This document shows, in pieces, positions 34,139 to 47,888 of a stretch of 64,000 bases of DNA (the first letter of the stretch is position 1; the number at the start of each line of letters is the position of its first letter). This DNA comes from Actinobacteria bacterium HGW-Actinobacteria-4 (GTDB lineage: Bacteria; Actinomycetota; Actinomycetes; Actinomycetales; Demequinaceae): positions 372,001-436,000 of the forward strand of contig PHEW01000001.1 of NCBI GenBank assembly GCA_002841315.1, given 5' to 3'. Below the pieces are notes generated by a model. The model had not been told where the DNA came from, did no database searches, and worked only from the letters and a program-made list of their open reading frames with translations. The position numbers and the translations under genes are program-made.

Positions 34139-34933
34139 ATGACTGACCCATCCGCGCGTCCCGTCGCGATCGTCACCGGAGCTAACCAGGGAATCGGCGC
34201 TGCCGTCGCGCGGCAACTTGCTGCCCACGGCGTCGCGGTGCTCGCGACCTACTTCCGGATGCCACCTCTCGAAGACCCGGCGAATCCCGATCAGTACGAC
34301 CACGATCGTGCGAGCGACGCGACGCAGGTGATGGCCGAGATTGCGGCCGACGGTGGGGTTGCGTTCGCGCTCGAAGCCGACCTCACCGACGCTTCAGTCA
34401 TCCCCGCGATGTTCGATGCTGCGGAGCGAGAGCTTGGCCCCGTTTCGATTCTTGTCAACAACGCAAGTAGTTGGCTCGCGGACACGTTCCTCGGGTCTGA
34501 GCGCGACCACATGAACCGGAAGCTTGCGAGTATCGACGCTACGAGCTTTGATCATCAGTTTGCTGTGGATGCTCGCGCTACTGCGTTACTCATTGCTGAG
34601 TTGGCTCGGCGATGCGAGGGCCCCGGACGCATCGTCACCATGACGAGTAGTGGCCGCGATGGCTGGCCCGGTGAGGTGTCCTACGCCGCCGCCAAGCGAG
34701 CGGGTGAGAGCTACACGTTGTCCGCAAGCCTCGAGTTTCGTGATCGCGGCATCACCGCGAACTGCGTGTGCCCGCCGCCCACCGACACTGGGTGGGTCTC
34801 CGACGCGGTACGTGACTCGATCATTGCTGGCGGGATGCGCGTCGCGCAGCCCGACGAGGTCGCGGGGGTAGTCGCCTGGTTGTGCTCACCTGCTGCGGCA
34901 GGAGTCACCGGCAACGTTGTCCAGATGCACTGA
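34139..34933 (+). CDS. Short-chain dehydrogenase/reductase
   Basis: A 264-residue SDR. The cofactor loop is TGANQGIG, the structural motif NNASSW, the catalytic Ser in TMTSSGRDG, and YAAAK supplies Tyr and Lys. It is a NAD(P)(H)-dependent oxidoreductase of unknown substrate, similar to FabG-like proteins. TACGTT (34126-34131) ends 7 nt before the ATG without a ribosome site, so the mRNA is probably leaderless. It converges on gyrA. Confidence 0.88.
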   Translation: MTDPSARPVAIVTGANQGIGAAVARQLAAHGVAVLATYFRMPPLEDPANPDQYDHDRASDATQVMAEIAADGGVAFALEADLTDASVIPAMFDAAERELGPVSILVNNASSWLADTFLGSERDHMNRKLASIDATSFDHQFAVDARATALLIAELARRCEGPGRIVTMTSSGRDGWPGEVSYAAAKRAGESYTLSASLEFRDRGITANCVCPPPTDTGWVSDAVRDSIIAGGMRVAQPDEVAGVVAWLCSPAAAGVTGNVVQMH

Positions 34934-35030
34934 CTGGCTCCTGGGACCGGTGGAGATCTGACCAGTGGGTCTGGATTCAGCCCAGAAGCGTGCCAGAACT
35001 GACCAGTAGCGCGTTCGGGTGGGTGGGCTG

Positions 35031-40265
<5,235 letters not shown>

Positions 40266-40273
<8 letters not shown>

Positions 40274-41426
40274 CTCTCGTCACCTCGCCAGCGTCAACTT
40301 TGAGGATCTCACCTTGGAGAGAGGCCGGGACATCTTCGGCAACGGCAGCCGTGATGAGCACCTGGCTCGCGGTGGTCACGCGAGCAGCCAGTGCCGACCG
40401 TCGGCCAGCGTCGAGCTCAGCGAACACGTCGTCAAGGATGAGCACGGGCTCACCGTCATCGCCGGCGTCGGGCCCATCATCAACGGTGAGAAGCTCATAC
40501 GAACCGAGCCGCAGGGCGAGCGCGCATGACCAACTCTCGCCGTGGCTCGCGTATCCCTTTGCCGGCATCTCGCCCAGACGGATCGCGAGATCGTCTCGAT
40601 GCGGACCAGCCAGACACACTCCTCGTTCAAGTTCTTTGGGGCGCAATTGCGTGAGGTGGGAAAGCAACACCATCGCGATCTCGTGTGCGCTCGCATCCGG
40701 CGCAAGCGGGGAGTCATCGTGGTCCGAGTCCGGGGTGTGATCGAGCGAGGTCGCATACGAGATTGCACACTCACCGCCAGCCGGCGCTACCGATTCGTAG
40801 GCGGCCGCCACATGCGGCGCCAGCGCCGCGACTGCTCGACGACGCGCGGCCACAATGCGCCCTCCAAGCTCGGCCAGCTTCTCATCCCAAATGTCGAGCA
40901 TGGTCAGGTCGCCACGCGCGTGCTTGGCTGTTTTGAGCATGCTCGAGCGCTGGCGAAGCACGCGGTCGTAGTCACTGAGGTCACCAGCAATCGAGGGTTG
41001 CAGTGCTACGCAGAGTTCGTCCATGAAGGACCGTCGGCCGCCCGGATCACCCTTAACGAGGGCCAAGTCCTCGGGAGCGAACACCACTGTGCGAAGAATG
41101 CCAACAAGGTCTCGCGGCTTCGCGGCACCTCGGTTGAGCCGCGCTGTGTTGGCCTTACCCGGATGGAGGCTTACTTCGATGGCAAGACTTCTCCCGGCCT
41201 TCGCGACGCGGGCCTGAATCACAGCGCGGTCGGCACCTGAACGAATCAGCGGTGCATCGGTTGCGACCCGATGAGACGTGAGTGTCGACAAATAGCGAAC
41301 GGCCTCGACGATGTTGGTCTTGCCTTCACCGTTACGTCCCACCAACGTGGTGAGCGCTCCCGAGAACGTCACGTCCAGGTCGCGATACGACCTGAAGTCG
41401 GTGAGGTGAAGGTGCGTGACGCGCAT
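40266..41426 (-). CDS. recF: RecF: DNA replication/repair ATPase
   Basis: A 386-residue SMC-like ATPase. The N-terminus MRVTHLHLTDFRSYRDL and Walker A GRNGEGKTN are typical. The signature and Walker B (VLILDDVFAELD) are near the C-terminus. It loads RecA at gaps with RecOR. It starts 8 nt after the dnaN stop and overlaps the DUF721 gene. Confidence 0.96.
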
Positions 41427-41434
41427 GTGCGCGG

Positions 41435-42562
41435 CTACGAGGCGATGCGGATGGGAACCACGAGATAGCGGAACTCAGACGCGATGGTGCCACCAATCTT
41501 GTCGAGCCCCACAAACTCCACCGGCTTCGATTCCTGGGTAAAGCCCAGTTGTACATACTCACTGCCCAGTGCGTTCAGCCCGTCAAGAAGGAAGGTGGGG
41601 TTAAAGGCGACCGTGATGTCGTCCCCATCCAAGACACACTCAACTGCTTCAGATGCTTGGGCGTCGTCCGTTTGTCCGGCATCAAGCGTGACTTCTCCTT
41701 GGGTGAAGGCGAGCCTCACTGATGAGTTTCGCTCCGCGACCAGCGCCACACGTTTGGTCGCCTCAATCAGGTCGCTGGTCTTGATCGCGGCTTTGATCGG
41801 GGTGTCATCCGCGAACAAGCCGCGCACCGGTGGGTAGTCACCGTCCATCAGGAGCGACGTGGTCATCAGCCCGCCAGCCTCGAAGCCAACGAGGTCAACT
41901 CCTGTGCCGGAGCTCAACGCCACTGTCACATCGCCCGCCCCCAACAGCTTTGACGTCTCGAGCAGCGTCTTCGCACGGACCAGCGCCACTGCCGAGACAT
42001 CTGACTTTGATGGCTTCCAGGTGAGTTCCCGCAGGGCCAACCGGTATCGATCAGTCGCGAGCAGCGAGATGTTCGATCCTTCGATCTCCATGCGCACACC
42101 TGTGAGGATTGGCAACGTCTCATCCCGGGAGGCTGCCGCGCTGACCTGGGCTACCGCCTGCTGGAAGACACTGCCGTCGATCGTTCCGGACTGTTCGGGA
42201 AACTCCGGTAGTGCCGGGTATTGATCAACGGGCATGGTTGCGAGGGTGAACCGAGATGCACCACACGTGACCGAGACCTTGGTTCCCTCGAGTTCGAACT
42301 TGACCGGCTTGTGAGGCAACGCATGAGCAATCTCGCGCAGCAGCCGGCCCGACACCAAAGCCGTTCCCGCAGTCTCGACGTCCGCGGCGAACTCGCCTCG
42401 TGCTGAGACCTCGTAGTCGAAACTCGCGAGCTTCACAATGCCGTCAGCGGTGGCGGCAATCAGGACACCAGCGAGAACGGGAACGGGTGGTCGGGAGGGG
42501 ACGGCACGTGAGGTCCAAGCCACGGCATCGGCTAGAACGTCGCGGTCAACGGAAAACTTCAT
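41435..42562 (-). CDS. dnaN: DnaN: DNA polymerase III sliding clamp
   Basis: A 375-residue beta clamp beginning MKFSVDRDVLADAVAWTSRAVPSR and ending with the family end FRYLVVPIRIA. Three clamp folds are evident. It is the first gene after oriC on this side, with AAGGAGCC just before the ATG. Confidence 0.98.
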   Translation of the reverse strand: MKFSVDRDVLADAVAWTSRAVPSRPPVPVLAGVLIAATADGIVKLASFDYEVSARGEFAADVETAGTALVSGRLLREIAHALPHKPVKFELEGTKVSVTCGASRFTLATMPVDQYPALPEFPEQSGTIDGSVFQQAVAQVSAAASRDETLPILTGVRMEIEGSNISLLATDRYRLALRELTWKPSKSDVSAVALVRAKTLLETSKLLGAGDVTVALSSGTGVDLVGFEAGGLMTTSLLMDGDYPPVRGLFADDTPIKAAIKTSDLIEATKRVALVAERNSSVRLAFTQGEVTLDAGQTDDAQASEAVECVLDGDDITVAFNPTFLLDGLNALGSEYVQLGFTQESKPVEFVGLDKIGGTIASEFRYLVVPIRIAS

Positions 42563-42943
42563 GGCTGGCTCCTTGCTGGTCTGCTGGACAGACTACGCCA
42601 ATGTGAGTGGGGTGCGACAGGGGAAAGTGTCCCGGTGTCGGAGTACATGAAGGTCCTTACAGAGATCCTAGAGAAGAGAGATCAGTAGTAGTCATAGGGG
42701 CCGTGGAAACTGGGGATAACTGATGAAGATCGAGGTACTACGTGGGATCGTCCTGTGAGTAGCTTCGGGATAACTACACGAGCTCTTTCGATTGAGTGTG
42801 GACGGGCGATGCTGTCTTCACAGGCTGTCCGTGTTATTCACAATCTGTCCCAGTCAAGAGTTCGCGTTTCCACCGTGATACACAGGGTTATCCACAGGTG
42901 TGCACGAGACACGCAAGTGTGGTAACGACAACAGTTGAGTTGA
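42563..42943. other. oriC, dnaA-dnaN intergenic part
   Basis: A 381-base gene-free region between dnaA and dnaN. DnaA boxes: TTATCCACA (42888-42896, perfect), TTATTCACA (42834-42842, 8/9), TGGGGATAA (42711-42719, 8/9 on minus), TCGGGATAA (42765-42773, 7/9 on minus), TGATACACA (42876-42884, 7/9). The stretch 42650-42700 is AT- and purine-richer than its surroundings and may be the unwinding element. Few boxes match perfectly, as is common in GC-rich origins. Confidence 0.88.
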
Positions 42944-44338
42944 TCAGGATCGCGACTGTTGCTTGATGCGAGCGTGAATTTCGTTGACCTGGTTGTACAT
43001 CTGGCGCCGTTGTGCGATCTGGTCCTCAACCTTCTTGACCGCGTACATGACGGTGGTGTGATCCTTACCCCCAAAGTTCTCGCCAATCTTTGGCAGAGAA
43101 AGATCCGTGAGCTGCCGGCACAAGTACATCGCGATCTGGCGCGCCGTGACGTAGACACGGCTGCGTGATGTCCCAGTGAGTTCGTCCATCGTGATGCCAA
43201 AGTACTCAGCGGTCTTGCCGATGATCGCCGCGGCAGTGATTTCCGAATCGTCGTCAGAGATGAGGTCCTTGAGAACTACCTGCGCGAGGCTCAAGTCCAC
43301 CGTCTGCTTGTTGAGTGCTGCGAACGCCGTCACTCGGATGAGCGCCCCTTCGAGCTCTCGGATGTTACTCGTGATGTTCGAGGCGATGTACTCAAGAACG
43401 TCACCAGGTGCCTTGACGTCATCTGCCGAGGCCTTCTTGCGCAAGATCGCGATACGTGTTTCGAGGTCTGGCGGTTGAACATCTGTCATGAGACCCCACT
43501 CGAAGCGCGTGCGCATGCGCTCCTCGATGCCGTCGAGGTTGCGCGGCGACACATCTGACGTGATGACCACATGCTTGCCAGCGTTGTGAAGGGCATTAAA
43601 GGTGTGGAAGAACTCCTCGAGAGTCTGTTCCTTACCTTGGAGGAACTGGATGTCGTCGATGAGCAACACATCGACTTCACGGTACTGGCGCTTGAAGCTC
43701 AGTGAACGATCGTCACGAATCGAGTTAATGAAGTCGTTGGTGAACTCCTCCGAGTTCACATACCGGACCCGAGTCTGAGGTTTGAGGTGGCGGGTGTAGT
43801 GGCCGATCGCGTGAAGGAGGTGAGTCTTGCCGAGACCTGAGTCGCCATAGATGAATAGAGGGTTATAGGTCTTGCCGGGAGACTCGGCTACAGCGAGTGC
43901 CGCTGCGTGCGCAAAGCGATTTGACGAGCCGATCACGAAGGTGTCAAAGGTGTAGCGAGGGTTGAGATGGGGATCTTCGACCACCGGTGGCTTGGCGGGC
44001 CGGCGGGCAGCTGGGCGCTGGTCGTCACGATCAAAATCTGAGGGACCGGATGGTTCGGGCGGAGTGACTGACGAATCCACGGTCACGGCAATCCGGATGT
44101 CTCGACCGAGCACATCGCTGAGCGCTTCGGTGATGGGGCCGCGGATGGTTGATTCGACGTATCCCTTGGTGAAGTCTTCTGCGACGGCGAGGAAGACGTT
44201 GTCTTCGACCACGGCGAGCGGCTTGATGAGCCGCAGGAAAGATCGGTTCTGAGCTGACAGTGCCTCTTCGTGAGCGAGCAGAGTCAGGGCCTTCGCCCAC
44301 ACTTCTTCTATCGCTTCACCCCGCTCGTTGGTTGCCAT
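42944..44338 (-). CDS. dnaA: DnaA: replication initiator
   Basis: A 464-residue initiator. Domain I (1-~85) and a short linker precede the AAA+ domain with Walker A GDSGLGKTHLL and Walker B LLIDDIQFLQGKEQT. The C-terminal DNA-binding domain has the signature GGKDHTTVMYAVKKVE. It reads away from rpmH, and its leader carries two DnaA boxes. Confidence 0.98.
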   Translation of the reverse strand: MATNERGEAIEEVWAKALTLLAHEEALSAQNRSFLRLIKPLAVVEDNVFLAVAEDFTKGYVESTIRGPITEALSDVLGRDIRIAVTVDSSVTPPEPSGPSDFDRDDQRPAARRPAKPPVVEDPHLNPRYTFDTFVIGSSNRFAHAAALAVAESPGKTYNPLFIYGDSGLGKTHLLHAIGHYTRHLKPQTRVRYVNSEEFTNDFINSIRDDRSLSFKRQYREVDVLLIDDIQFLQGKEQTLEEFFHTFNALHNAGKHVVITSDVSPRNLDGIEERMRTRFEWGLMTDVQPPDLETRIAILRKKASADDVKAPGDVLEYIASNITSNIRELEGALIRVTAFAALNKQTVDLSLAQVVLKDLISDDDSEITAAAIIGKTAEYFGITMDELTGTSRSRVYVTARQIAMYLCRQLTDLSLPKIGENFGGKDHTTVMYAVKKVEDQIAQRRQMYNQVNEIHARIKQQSRS

Positions 44339-44356
44339 CTCGAGGGTGCCTCTCTC

Positions 44357-44377
44357 TTGTCCACAAAGTTGTTCACA
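44357..44377. promoter_or_regulatory. Two DnaA boxes in the dnaA leader
   Basis: TTGTCCACA (44357-44365) matches the actinobacterial box perfectly, and TTGTTCACA (44369-44377) matches at 8 of 9. They lie 19-39 bases upstream of the dnaA ATG, downstream of its promoter. They could serve autoregulation or act as a second part of oriC. Confidence 0.75.
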
Positions 44378-44454
44378 GGGCGTTGAGACGGCTTCACCTT
44401 CTCGTTACCTAGCTTTCGGCGTGTCGCTACCAGCAAACAGTGCCGTGATGGTGG

Positions 44455-44483
44455 AGCCTATCCTGTTCGGCGTAACTAGCCAA
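44455..44483 (-). promoter_or_regulatory. dnaA promoter
   Basis: On the minus strand TTGGCT (44478-44483), a 17-base spacer, and TAGGCT (44455-44460). The transcript would have a leader of about 110 bases containing the two DnaA boxes. Confidence 0.55.
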
Positions 44484-44498
44484 TGCGAGCGGGGAGAT

Positions 44499-44527
44499 TT
44501 GACCGGGCGGCCCGCAGCACGTAACGT
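44499..44527 (+). promoter_or_regulatory. rpmH promoter
   Basis: TTGACC (44499-44504), exactly 17 bases, TAACGT (44522-44527). This is divergent from the dnaA promoter. Transcription should begin near 44534, about 40 bases before the rpmH GTG. Confidence 0.65.
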
Positions 44528-44572
44528 TAGGTCGCTGATTTGACTAACCTTCTAACACACGTGGAGTGACCC

Positions 44573-44710
44573 GTGAGCAAGCGGACTTTCCAGCCGAACA
44601 ACCGCAAGCGCGCCAAGACGCACGGCTTCCGTCTGCGTATGCGTACGCGTGCCGGCCGCGCCATTCTGGCAGCTCGCCGCACCAAGGGCCGCACCAAACT
44701 CTCGGCCTAA
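44573..44710 (+). CDS. rpmH: Ribosomal protein L34
   Basis: A 45-residue, strongly basic protein reading [19 protein letters not shown] at the start and [11 protein letters not shown] at the end, the complete L34 sequence pattern. It starts with GTG, with GGAG 7 nt upstream. It is the first gene of the rpmH-rnpA-yidD-yidC-jag-rsmG block. Confidence 0.98.
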   Translation: MSKRTFQPNNRKRAKTHGFRLRMRTRAGRAILAARRTKGRTKLSA

Positions 44711-44716
44711 GTCAGC

Positions 44717-45061
44717 GTGCTTCCGGCCAGCTCGCGGATGACTGCGGCGGCGGACTTTCAGTTCGTCATGCGCCGCGGGAGTCGTAGCGGTCGCAACACG
44801 GTGGTAGTAAGTGTCGCGCAAACCGGCAATGCGAACAGCATGGCCGGTTTCGCTGTATCTAAAGCCGTAGGAGGTGCCGTGGTGAGAAACAGGGTGAAGC
44901 GCCGACTGCGCTCGGTGCTTGCCACCCAACTCCCGGCGCTACCCGCGGGTAGTGGTGTGGTGGTGCGCGCTCTTCCTGCTGCCGCTGCGGCTGACTTCAG
45001 CCAGTTACGAGCCGACGTCATCGGAGCCCTCGATGCCGCGCGGGCGAAGGCGTTCGCATGA
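44717..45061 (+). CDS. rnpA: Ribonuclease P protein component
   Basis: A 114-residue protein with the RnpA signature [14 protein letters not shown]. It binds RNase P RNA for tRNA 5' processing. The GTG at 44717 lies 6 nt after rpmH, and its stop overlaps yidD (ATGA). Confidence 0.95.
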   Translation: MLPASSRMTAAADFQFVMRRGSRSGRNTVVVSVAQTGNANSMAGFAVSKAVGGAVVRNRVKRRLRSVLATQLPALPAGSGVVVRALPAAAAADFSQLRADVIGALDAARAKAFA

Positions 45062-45402
45062 ACGCCCGCCTGACGCACACGGTGCGAGTCGCGGCAACGG
45101 CGCCGCGGCTCGCGCTTATGGGCCTCGTGAGGCTCTACCAACTGACGATCTCACCGCTCTTGGGCCCGCGTTGCAAGTACTATCCCTCGTGCTCGCACTT
45201 TGGCTATGAGGCCCTGCGAACCCACGGCGCGCTGATGGGCTCGTTGCTTGCGGCGTGGCGGATCCTGCGCTGCAACCCCTGGAGCCACGGCGGCGTGGAC
45301 GACGTCCCCGCGCGGGGCGAACGACTCTTTAGGCTTACACGCAACAACCACGCACAGCTTGCCACCCACCCACCTCAATCGTCCCCCGCACTCACCAAGT
45401 AA
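45058..45402 (+). CDS. yidD: YidD membrane protein insertion efficiency factor
   Basis: A 114-residue protein with the family core [22 protein letters not shown] and [16 protein letters not shown]. YidD assists YidC-mediated membrane insertion. It overlaps rnpA by 4 bases and is followed 8 nt later by yidC. The C-terminal ~30 residues are variable and polar. Confidence 0.95.
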   Translation: MNARLTHTVRVAATAPRLALMGLVRLYQLTISPLLGPRCKYYPSCSHFGYEALRTHGALMGSLLAAWRILRCNPWSHGGVDDVPARGERLFRLTRNNHAQLATHPPQSSPALTK

Positions 45403-45410
45403 GGAACACC

Positions 45411-46379
45411 GTGGACTTCTTCGCACTGTTGCAACCCCTCGAGTGGGTAGTGGCCAACGTCATGGTCGCCTTTCATGCTGGCCTGACATTCCTGGGGCTT
45501 GAATCTGACTCTGGTGCCGCGTGGGGACTGTCGATCGTTGGCCTCGTCATCGTGATCCGGATCATCTTGATCCCGCTGTTCGTGAAGCAGATCAAGGCGT
45601 CGCGTGCCATGCAGATCATTGCTCCCGAGCTTAAGAAGGTGCAGGCCAAGTACAAGGGGAAGAAGGACCAGGCCTCTCGTGAAGCGCTGAGTCGCGAGAC
45701 CATGGAGTTGTACTCCAAGCACAAGACCAATCCCTTCGCGTCGTGCTTGCCGATCCTGGTTCAGGCGCCCATCTTCTTCTCGTTGTTCCGCGTGCTCAAC
45801 TGGCGGATCAGGCCCACCAACCCGGACGCGCCACGGTCAGAGTGGGAGTTCGATGGAATCGGCTGGCTCACTCCGGAGCTTGCCAACGAGGCCAACCAGG
45901 CCACCATCTTTGGCGCCCAACTCTCAGAGACCTTCTTGACGTCCGATGGCTTGACCGTCAAGATTGTCGCCGCCGTCTTGATCGCGATGATGGTCGCGAC
46001 CACGTTCTTGACCCAGCGACAGTTGACGCGCAAGAACATGCCCGCCGCGGCCCTCGAGGGCCCCATGGCTCAGCAGCAGAAGATTCTGCTCTACGCGCTG
46101 CCCTTCATCTTTGTTATCTCGGGACCATACTTCCCGATCGGTGTCTTGATCTATTGGACCACCACCAACCTGTGGACCATGGGCCAGCAGTTCTACGTGA
46201 TCCGCCGCAACCCCACGCCTGGCTCTGAGGCGGAGAAGGCGTGGAAGGCTCGGCAGGTAGCGAAGGCAGCCCGCAAGGGGCTCAAGCCCGGCTTCACCGA
46301 ACTTGACGAGCCAGAAGTGACGCCGGAAGAGCCCAAGGGCCAGCGGCCTCAGCCCAAGCGTAAGAAGCGCAAGAAGTAG
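45411..46379 (+). CDS. yidC: YidC/Oxa1 membrane protein insertase
   Basis: A 322-residue insertase of the Gram-positive type without the large periplasmic domain. The conserved hydrophilic-groove arginine lies in VIRIILIPLFVKQ. NPFASCLPILVQAPIFFSLFRVL and the C-terminal Lys/Arg tail (RPQPKRKKRKK) for ribosome contact are present. Five membrane helices are predicted. It starts with GTG, preceded by AAGGA. Confidence 0.97.
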   Translation: MDFFALLQPLEWVVANVMVAFHAGLTFLGLESDSGAAWGLSIVGLVIVIRIILIPLFVKQIKASRAMQIIAPELKKVQAKYKGKKDQASREALSRETMELYSKHKTNPFASCLPILVQAPIFFSLFRVLNWRIRPTNPDAPRSEWEFDGIGWLTPELANEANQATIFGAQLSETFLTSDGLTVKIVAAVLIAMMVATTFLTQRQLTRKNMPAAALEGPMAQQQKILLYALPFIFVISGPYFPIGVLIYWTTTNLWTMGQQFYVIRRNPTPGSEAEKAWKARQVAKAARKGLKPGFTELDEPEVTPEEPKGQRPQPKRKKRKK

Positions 46380-46456
46380 CTTCCCCATCTCAATACGACC
46401 GCCACACCCTAGGTTTACTCCGCCGCACCTAGCGGCACGACGACAGGACACCACCG

Positions 46457-46945
46457 ATGACTGAAGCACCCGCACCAAAAAAGCTTGACGCCGAAGGCGA
46501 TGCCGCGGCCGACTTCCTCGAGGAGCTCCTCGACATCCTCGACATGGATGGCGACATCGACATCTCCGTTGAGGCTGGCCGCGCGAAGGTCGCGATTGTC
46601 TCGGAAGGCCCCAGCCAGGATCTACGCCGGCTGGTAGGACCCGAGGGCGAAGTGCTCGATGCACTACAGGACTTGGCACGCCTCGCGGTGCAGTCAGAGA
46701 CCGGGGAGATGAGCCGCCTCATGCTGGACATTGCCGACTTCCGCGCCGGCCGCAAGGAACGGCTTGCCGAGCTCGCCCGTGACGTCATCGCAAAGGTGAA
46801 GGAGTCTGGAGAGAGCATTGCCATGGACCCCATGAATGCCTTCGAGCGCAAGGTTGTCCACGACGTTGTGCTGGAGGCTGGCCTCGGATCAGAGTCTGAG
46901 GGAGAAGAGCCCGACCGCTACGTGGTGGTGCTTCCCGCTTCATAG
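46457..46945 (+). CDS. jag: Jag/KhpB: KH-R3H RNA-binding protein
   Basis: A 162-residue protein with a KH-like domain (about 30-85) and a C-terminal R3H domain including RKERLAELARDVIAKVKESGES and MNAFERKVVHD. It binds RNA and is thought to influence division-related transcripts. It sits in its usual position between yidC and rsmG. Confidence 0.94.
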   Translation: MTEAPAPKKLDAEGDAAADFLEELLDILDMDGDIDISVEAGRAKVAIVSEGPSQDLRRLVGPEGEVLDALQDLARLAVQSETGEMSRLMLDIADFRAGRKERLAELARDVIAKVKESGESIAMDPMNAFERKVVHDVVLEAGLGSESEGEEPDRYVVVLPAS

Positions 46946-46964
46946 CGGACCCACCCGCGTGCGA

Positions 46965-46980
46965 TGTTTCACGTGAAACA
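46965..46980. promoter_or_regulatory. parS site (perfect)
   Basis: TGTTTCACGTGAAACA, the perfect 16-bp ParB-binding palindrome, lies between jag and rsmG. An ATG inside it (46964) is in frame with rsmG but lacks a ribosome site and is not the start. Confidence 0.97.
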
Positions 46981-46996
46981 TGGAGAGGGGAGAGAT

Positions 46997-47674
46997 ATGG
47001 CAAACGAGCGCCACAGTGAACCCAGTGTTCCGCCGGAGCAGCGCACGCTAGCCCACGACCCGCTCCATGGCAGCGCTGCCGTTGAAGGGTACTTCGGATC
47101 GTCGTATCCCAAGGTGTTGGGATTCGCAGAAGCGCTCGCCGATCAAGGCGTGTTGCGCGGCCTGATTGGGCCGCGTGAACTGACGCGCATATGGGAGCGA
47201 CACCTCCTCAACTCGGCGGCCATTGTGCCGTTTCTAGGGACGGGCACCGTAGCCGACGTTGGCTCGGGGGCCGGCCTTCCTGGCATGGTGATCGCCGCGA
47301 TGCGACCCGAGCGCACCGTCGTGTTGGTGGAGCCAATGGAGAGGCGCACTGCGTGGTTGCTCGAGGTGGCGCGCGACCTTGAGTTGGACAACGCTGTGGT
47401 GGTGCGAGGGCGTGCCGAAGAAGTCGCCGAGTCGGTCGCCGCCGACGTCGTCACCGCCCGCGCGGTAGCGTCAATCGACAAGCTCGTCAAGTGGTGCGCA
47501 CCGCTCTTGCGGCCCGAGGGCACGATGGCCTTTCTTAAGGGCCGGACCGCGGCGGAGGAGCTCGAGCGCGCAAAGTACGTGCTCCGCAAGCATGGTCTGG
47601 TGGGTGCCGTTCACCGAGCGGAGACCATCCCAGACATGGAACCCACCACCGTTGTCACGCTGACTCGCGGCTAG
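46997..47674 (+). CDS. rsmG: RsmG: 16S rRNA (guanine-N7)-methyltransferase
   Basis: A 225-residue SAM-dependent methyltransferase modifying G527 of 16S rRNA (E. coli numbering). Family motifs include RELTRIWERHLLNS and the SAM loop VADVGSGAGLPGMVIA. The ATG at 46997 follows AGGGGAG at good spacing. Confidence 0.95.
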   Translation: MANERHSEPSVPPEQRTLAHDPLHGSAAVEGYFGSSYPKVLGFAEALADQGVLRGLIGPRELTRIWERHLLNSAAIVPFLGTGTVADVGSGAGLPGMVIAAMRPERTVVLVEPMERRTAWLLEVARDLELDNAVVVRGRAEEVAESVAADVVTARAVASIDKLVKWCAPLLRPEGTMAFLKGRTAAEELERAKYVLRKHGLVGAVHRAETIPDMEPTTVVTLTRG

Positions 47675-47823
47675 GCAAGGGGCCATGACGGCCGACAAGG
47701 GGTGGCTAGGCCTCGCCTTGGTGGCCGAGGACCCCGTTCGATTGTGGAGGTCCCCACGAGTCGCGATAGAGTCGAGCCTCTGACTTCCCGGGCCCCCATG
47801 GCCGCGAGCGGTTGCGCGCCCGA

Positions 47824-47839
47824 TGTTTCACGTGAAACA
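47824..47839. promoter_or_regulatory. parS site (perfect)
   Basis: A second perfect TGTTTCACGTGAAACA, in the 214-base gap between rsmG and parA, 50 bases before the parA start. That gap holds no convincing gene. Confidence 0.97.
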
Positions 47840-47888
47840 TGGGCGAGTAGCGCCGATGACGAGAACCACAGCATGACAAGGAGTGCAC

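Noticed and set aside
34958-35007. Direct repeat CTGACCAGT (34958-34966 and 34999-35007) as an attachment or insertion border next to gyrA
   Set aside because: Only 9 bases, both copies within one 97-base gap, and no matching copy at the other end of the insert near DUF3566.
47685-47783. A 32-codon ATG frame between rsmG and parA
   Set aside because: Weak ribosome site, no hydrophobic or motif character, and it lies in the parS-bearing regulatory gap.
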